Both the position numbers and the translations under genes were made by a program. The notes under the pieces were generated by a model. It was not told the origin of the DNA and did not search any database. It saw only the letters and a list, made by a program, of their open reading frames with translations. DNA of 64,000 bases, taken from contig NZ_ARYL01000005.1 of assembly GCF_000685295.1 (NCBI RefSeq), positions 62,001 to 126,000 on the forward strand, read 5' to 3'. Shown here in pieces: positions 61,767 through 64,000 of the stretch; position 1 is the first letter of the stretch; every line of letters starts with the position of its first letter. This DNA comes from Hyphomonas oceanitis SCH89. Its GTDB lineage: Bacteria; Pseudomonadota; Alphaproteobacteria; Caulobacterales; Hyphomonadaceae.

Positions 61767-63065
61767 ATGGCCATAGATCGCCTTCAGAGCGCCGCCCGGT
61801 GGGTTCTGTTACTTTTGGGTGCGCTTATCGCGGGTATGATCGTTGTAGGATATCTGATCCTGCAGGCCTTCTCCGCGGGCATTGAAAGCCGCGATCAGGC
61901 TGTCCTCAGTTCTGAGCGTACTATGCAGATACGGCGCATCCTGCTGTCGGCTATCAACGCCGAGACAGGGCAGCGCGGTTACCTGCTTACGGGAGACCCC
62001 GCTTACCTCGAGCCCCATACGGCCGCCAACCGCAACTATGACGCGGCCGTGAAGGCCTATTACGAAGCCAAGGATGGCGAATTGAATGCCTTGCAGGCAG
62101 ATCTGCTGCCTCAATTGACATCATTGCTGGACAAGAAATTTGCTGAACTGAACCTGACGGTGGATCAGACCAAACGAGGAGACCGGGACGCTGCGATGGC
62201 CATGGTCAGGACCGATATCGGACTGAACCTTCTTGCAGAAGCCCGGGACGTCGCAGCTGAACTGGAAGCTGAAGAGGTTCGAATATTACACAACGCCATC
62301 GCACGGGCAGAATCGACGGAGCAGCGCGCACGCGCCTTGCTCCTGTTTCTTGGCCTGGCGGCGCTCGCCGTCGTGCCTGGCATGATTTACCTGTTCTGGC
62401 GTGCCATGCGCTCGGAGCGGGCTGAGCGCTCCCTTGCGCTGACCCGGGCCGCCAAGGCGCAGACGGATTTGCTCGCCCATGAACTCAATCATCGCGTCAA
62501 AAACCTTTTCACCATCGTGCTGTCACTGGTCCGGCAGTCAGGCCGCACAACGCCGGAACATGCCGCAGCATGTGAAGTCATCCATGACCGCATTCACGCC
62601 CTGTCCCTGGCGCATGCCGCTGCGTTACGCAGTGAAAAGGATAACAGCCCCGTCAAACTGAACGATCTTATCGTCGTGCTTCTTGAGCCCTACGCCATGG
62701 GCCAGAATGTCTATGAAATCGAAGGTGCAGACATTGCTCTCGCACCGGCTGTGGTTACGCCGCTCAGCCTGATCATTCATGAACTTGCCACCAATGCCGT
62801 AAAATACGGCGCATGGTCGACGGATCAGGCGGGCGTAGTTCGCACGCTCTGGCATACCGAACATGATGCTGAAACTGCAACTGAACGCATTGTGCTGAGT
62901 TGGGAAGAAATAGGGGGGCCCGAGACTGATGCAGCCCACATTGGCAAGGATGGCTTCGGATCCCGCATGATCAATCTCAGCTGCCGCCAGATCAATGGCG
63001 AACCATCAAGTGAATGGTTGTCAGGTGGGCTGCATTTCAGGCTGTCATTCGACAACAATTTCTAG
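61767..63065 (+). CDS. CHASE3 sensor histidine kinase, HWE/HisKA_2 type
   Basis: 432 residues. Membrane helices at about 9-35 and 188-209 flank a CHASE3 sensor (ETGQRGYLLTGDPAYL is its usual motif). The kinase core has the HWE-type box HELNHRVKNLF with His242, and an ATP site with IIHELATNAVKYGAW; a canonical G2 box is missing, as expected for this family. No response regulator is adjacent; such kinases often act on the general stress response or single-domain receivers such as the one at 6477. Its TAG shares a CTAG with the DUF1223 gene. Confidence 0.92.
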   Translation: MAIDRLQSAARWVLLLLGALIAGMIVVGYLILQAFSAGIESRDQAVLSSERTMQIRRILLSAINAETGQRGYLLTGDPAYLEPHTAANRNYDAAVKAYYEAKDGELNALQADLLPQLTSLLDKKFAELNLTVDQTKRGDRDAAMAMVRTDIGLNLLAEARDVAAELEAEEVRILHNAIARAESTEQRARALLLFLGLAALAVVPGMIYLFWRAMRSERAERSLALTRAAKAQTDLLAHELNHRVKNLFTIVLSLVRQSGRTTPEHAAACEVIHDRIHALSLAHAAALRSEKDNSPVKLNDLIVVLLEPYAMGQNVYEIEGADIALAPAVVTPLSLIIHELATNAVKYGAWSTDQAGVVRTLWHTEHDAETATERIVLSWEEIGGPETDAAHIGKDGFGSRMINLSCRQINGEPSSEWLSGGLHFRLSFDNNF

Positions 63066-63739
63066 CGCGCTGGCAGGTCCATAGCAGCCAGCACACGGCC
63101 AAAGCCCGCTTCCTGAACGACCAGGGCGCAAGTCGACTTGCATACCGATGGATCAATCTCGACCCGGCCGCCCAGCCAGGGGCCGATTGAGGTAACGTGG
63201 GTCACCGGGTGAACCATATCGGTCGGATTGGCATCGCCATCCAGATAATCGATAACGAATATGTCCGTCAGTTCTTTCACATTGCCTGTGAGCTCAATCT
63301 TGCCGCCCTTGCGTTTGAGATGGGCCGGGGACGGGGCAACGCGGTTCGTGCGCTCCAGGGCAGATTCGACCTGAGGCAGCTTGTTCCCCGGGCATTGCTC
63401 GACACCATTATAAACCGTCTGGGGCGTATAGGGCCCACGCAGGCGGAAACGGTCAACATAGGCCCGCTGGCGATCCTTGGACTCGGACATGGCCATCGGA
63501 TCTTTTTCACCGAGATAATCCCAGTAATCGACAGACCATGTCAGGATCAGCACGTCATCCCGCTGGGAATCCACCTCGGCCAGCGTGCGATGTGCTTTGG
63601 GGCATGCGCGGCAATTATGCGATGCAAACAACTCCACCAGCACCGGCGAGGTATCAGCGACAGACATCGGCTGGCGCGCTGCAGCAGGCAGGGCAGCGAA
63701 CAGCGAGATGGCGAGGATAAGGATGCGGGCGTGTTTCAT
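63062..63739 (-). CDS. DUF1223 thioredoxin-like exported protein
   Basis: 225 residues from the Met at 63739. Signal peptide (ILILAISLFAALPAAA), then DUF1223: VLVELFASHNCRACPKAHRTLAEV with a thioredoxin-like CRAC site, TWSVDYWDYLGEKDPMA and YTPQTVYNGVEQ. Probably a periplasmic redox protein. It lies next to acnA, an order frequent in alphaproteobacteria. A promoter with -10 ending 9 bases before the ATG suggests a nearly leaderless message. Confidence 0.88.
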   Translation of the reverse strand: MKHARILILAISLFAALPAAARQPMSVADTSPVLVELFASHNCRACPKAHRTLAEVDSQRDDVLILTWSVDYWDYLGEKDPMAMSESKDRQRAYVDRFRLRGPYTPQTVYNGVEQCPGNKLPQVESALERTNRVAPSPAHLKRKGGKIELTGNVKELTDIFVIDYLDGDANPTDMVHPVTHVTSIGPWLGGRVEIDPSVCKSTCALVVQEAGFGRVLAAMDLPAR

Positions 63740-63748
63740 GACAGTCTC

Positions 63749-63778
63749 GTTATAGGCCCATGCCAAATCGCATGACAA
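63749..63778 (-). promoter_or_regulatory. Promoter of the DUF1223 gene
   Basis: Minus strand: TTGTCA (63773-63778), an 18-base spacer and TATAAC (63749-63754). The start of transcription would be about two bases before the ATG at 63739. Confidence 0.6.
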
Positions 63779-63800
63779 TCACAGGGGTGTGAGGACTGTT

Positions 63801-63834
63801 AAAAGCCCCCCGCGTGCGAACGCGGAGGGCTTTT
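63801..63834 (-). terminator. Terminator of acnA
   Basis: AAAAGCCCcCCGCGT and ACGCGGaGGGCTTTT pair around a GCGA loop, with one A/C mismatch. On the minus strand the stem ends in a run of U's, 27 bases after the acnA stop. A clear intrinsic terminator that also separates acnA from the DUF1223 promoter. Confidence 0.88.
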
Positions 63835-63860
63835 GAAGATCAGATTGTGCGAACCGGCCC

Positions 63861-64000
63861 CTAGAGCGCCTCACGCGCCAGGTTGCGCAGCACGTAGTGG
63901 AGGATGCCGCCATTGCGGTAATAATCCAGCTCGTTTTCCGTATCGATGCGGACACGGCACTCAATGCTTGTGGTCGAGCTATCAGCCTTCGTGATCGTGA
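63861..64000 (-). CDS. acnA: Aconitate hydratase AcnA, C-terminal end
   Basis: Only the last 45 codons are in the window; the start lies beyond base 64000. The sequence ends NELDYYRNGGILHYVLRNL and a short tail, which is the standard C-terminus of aconitase A (citrate/isocitrate isomerisation, citric acid cycle). Confidence 0.93.
   Translation of the reverse strand, partial: TITKADSSTTSIECRVRIDTENELDYYRNGGILHYVLRNLAREAL

Overview
This is a 64 kb piece of a GC-rich chromosome, very probably from an alphaproteobacterium and possibly from the Hyphomonadaceae/Caulobacterales side. The reasons are the gene orders (rpmH-rnpA-yidC-engB with argB and dapD nearby, a DUF1223 gene next to acnA, DUF952-pyrD), CobS/CobT-type chelatase subunits, an HWE-family histidine kinase, DUF1036 and DUF3108 proteins, and several promoters that seem to give leaderless messages. 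No phage, transposase, CRISPR array, rRNA or tRNA gene was seen. The assignment is inference; no database search was run.

Layout. 1-6.9 kb: end of msrA, a membrane protein, GluQ-type synthetase plus an EamA transporter, a lipoprotein alkaline phosphatase, a zinc alcohol dehydrogenase and a single-domain response regulator. 6.9-17.8 kb, mostly minus strand: dapD, a pyrimidine 5'-nucleotidase, a DUF1036 protein and argB, then a plus-strand penicillin/AHL acylase and a repeat-scarred small gene, then engB, yidC, rnpA, rpmH and a KtrB-type potassium channel subunit. It looks like one ancestral operon split by an insertion. 18-25 kb, plus strand: serine hydrolase, DUF547, TVP38-type membrane protein, flavin disulfide reductase, histidine kinase, RluA synthase and an unknown gene. 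25-32.7 kb: OmpA lipoprotein and HrpB (minus), a dicarboxylate symporter, PAP2 phosphatase and MATE exporter (plus), pyrD and DUF952 (minus). 32.8-38.2 kb: RcnB-like and DUF4112 proteins, a TolA-like coiled-coil protein, argG, an AT-richer membrane protein, a GIY-YIG nuclease and an unknown gene. 38.3-48.2 kb: esterase-like lipoprotein, cobT, dienelactone hydrolase, cobS, Sel1-type protein, amidohydrolase, an XRE/membrane-protein pair and rpmB. 48.4-64 kb: DUF3108, RluD, PhoD, a degenerate SDR, YdcH, a diguanylate cyclase, VOC-purE-purK-creatininase, a Gld-type ABC operon, an HWE kinase, DUF1223 and the end of acnA.

The content is mainly housekeeping: arginine (argB, argG), lysine/peptidoglycan (dapD), purine (purE, purK) and pyrimidine (pyrD) synthesis, translation, membrane insertion and phosphate scavenging (two unrelated alkaline phosphatases). 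The genome is compact. Many neighbours overlap by ATGA or GTGA, and four convergent pairs share one CTAG that serves as both stop codons.

The points most worth a second look are the split rpmH-dapD operon, an SDR that has lost its Tyr/Lys pair, a hydrolase inside cobS-cobT, palindromes laid over promoters of an unknown gene and of the VOC-purEK cluster, a self-contained XRE/membrane module, and candidate leaderless promoters.
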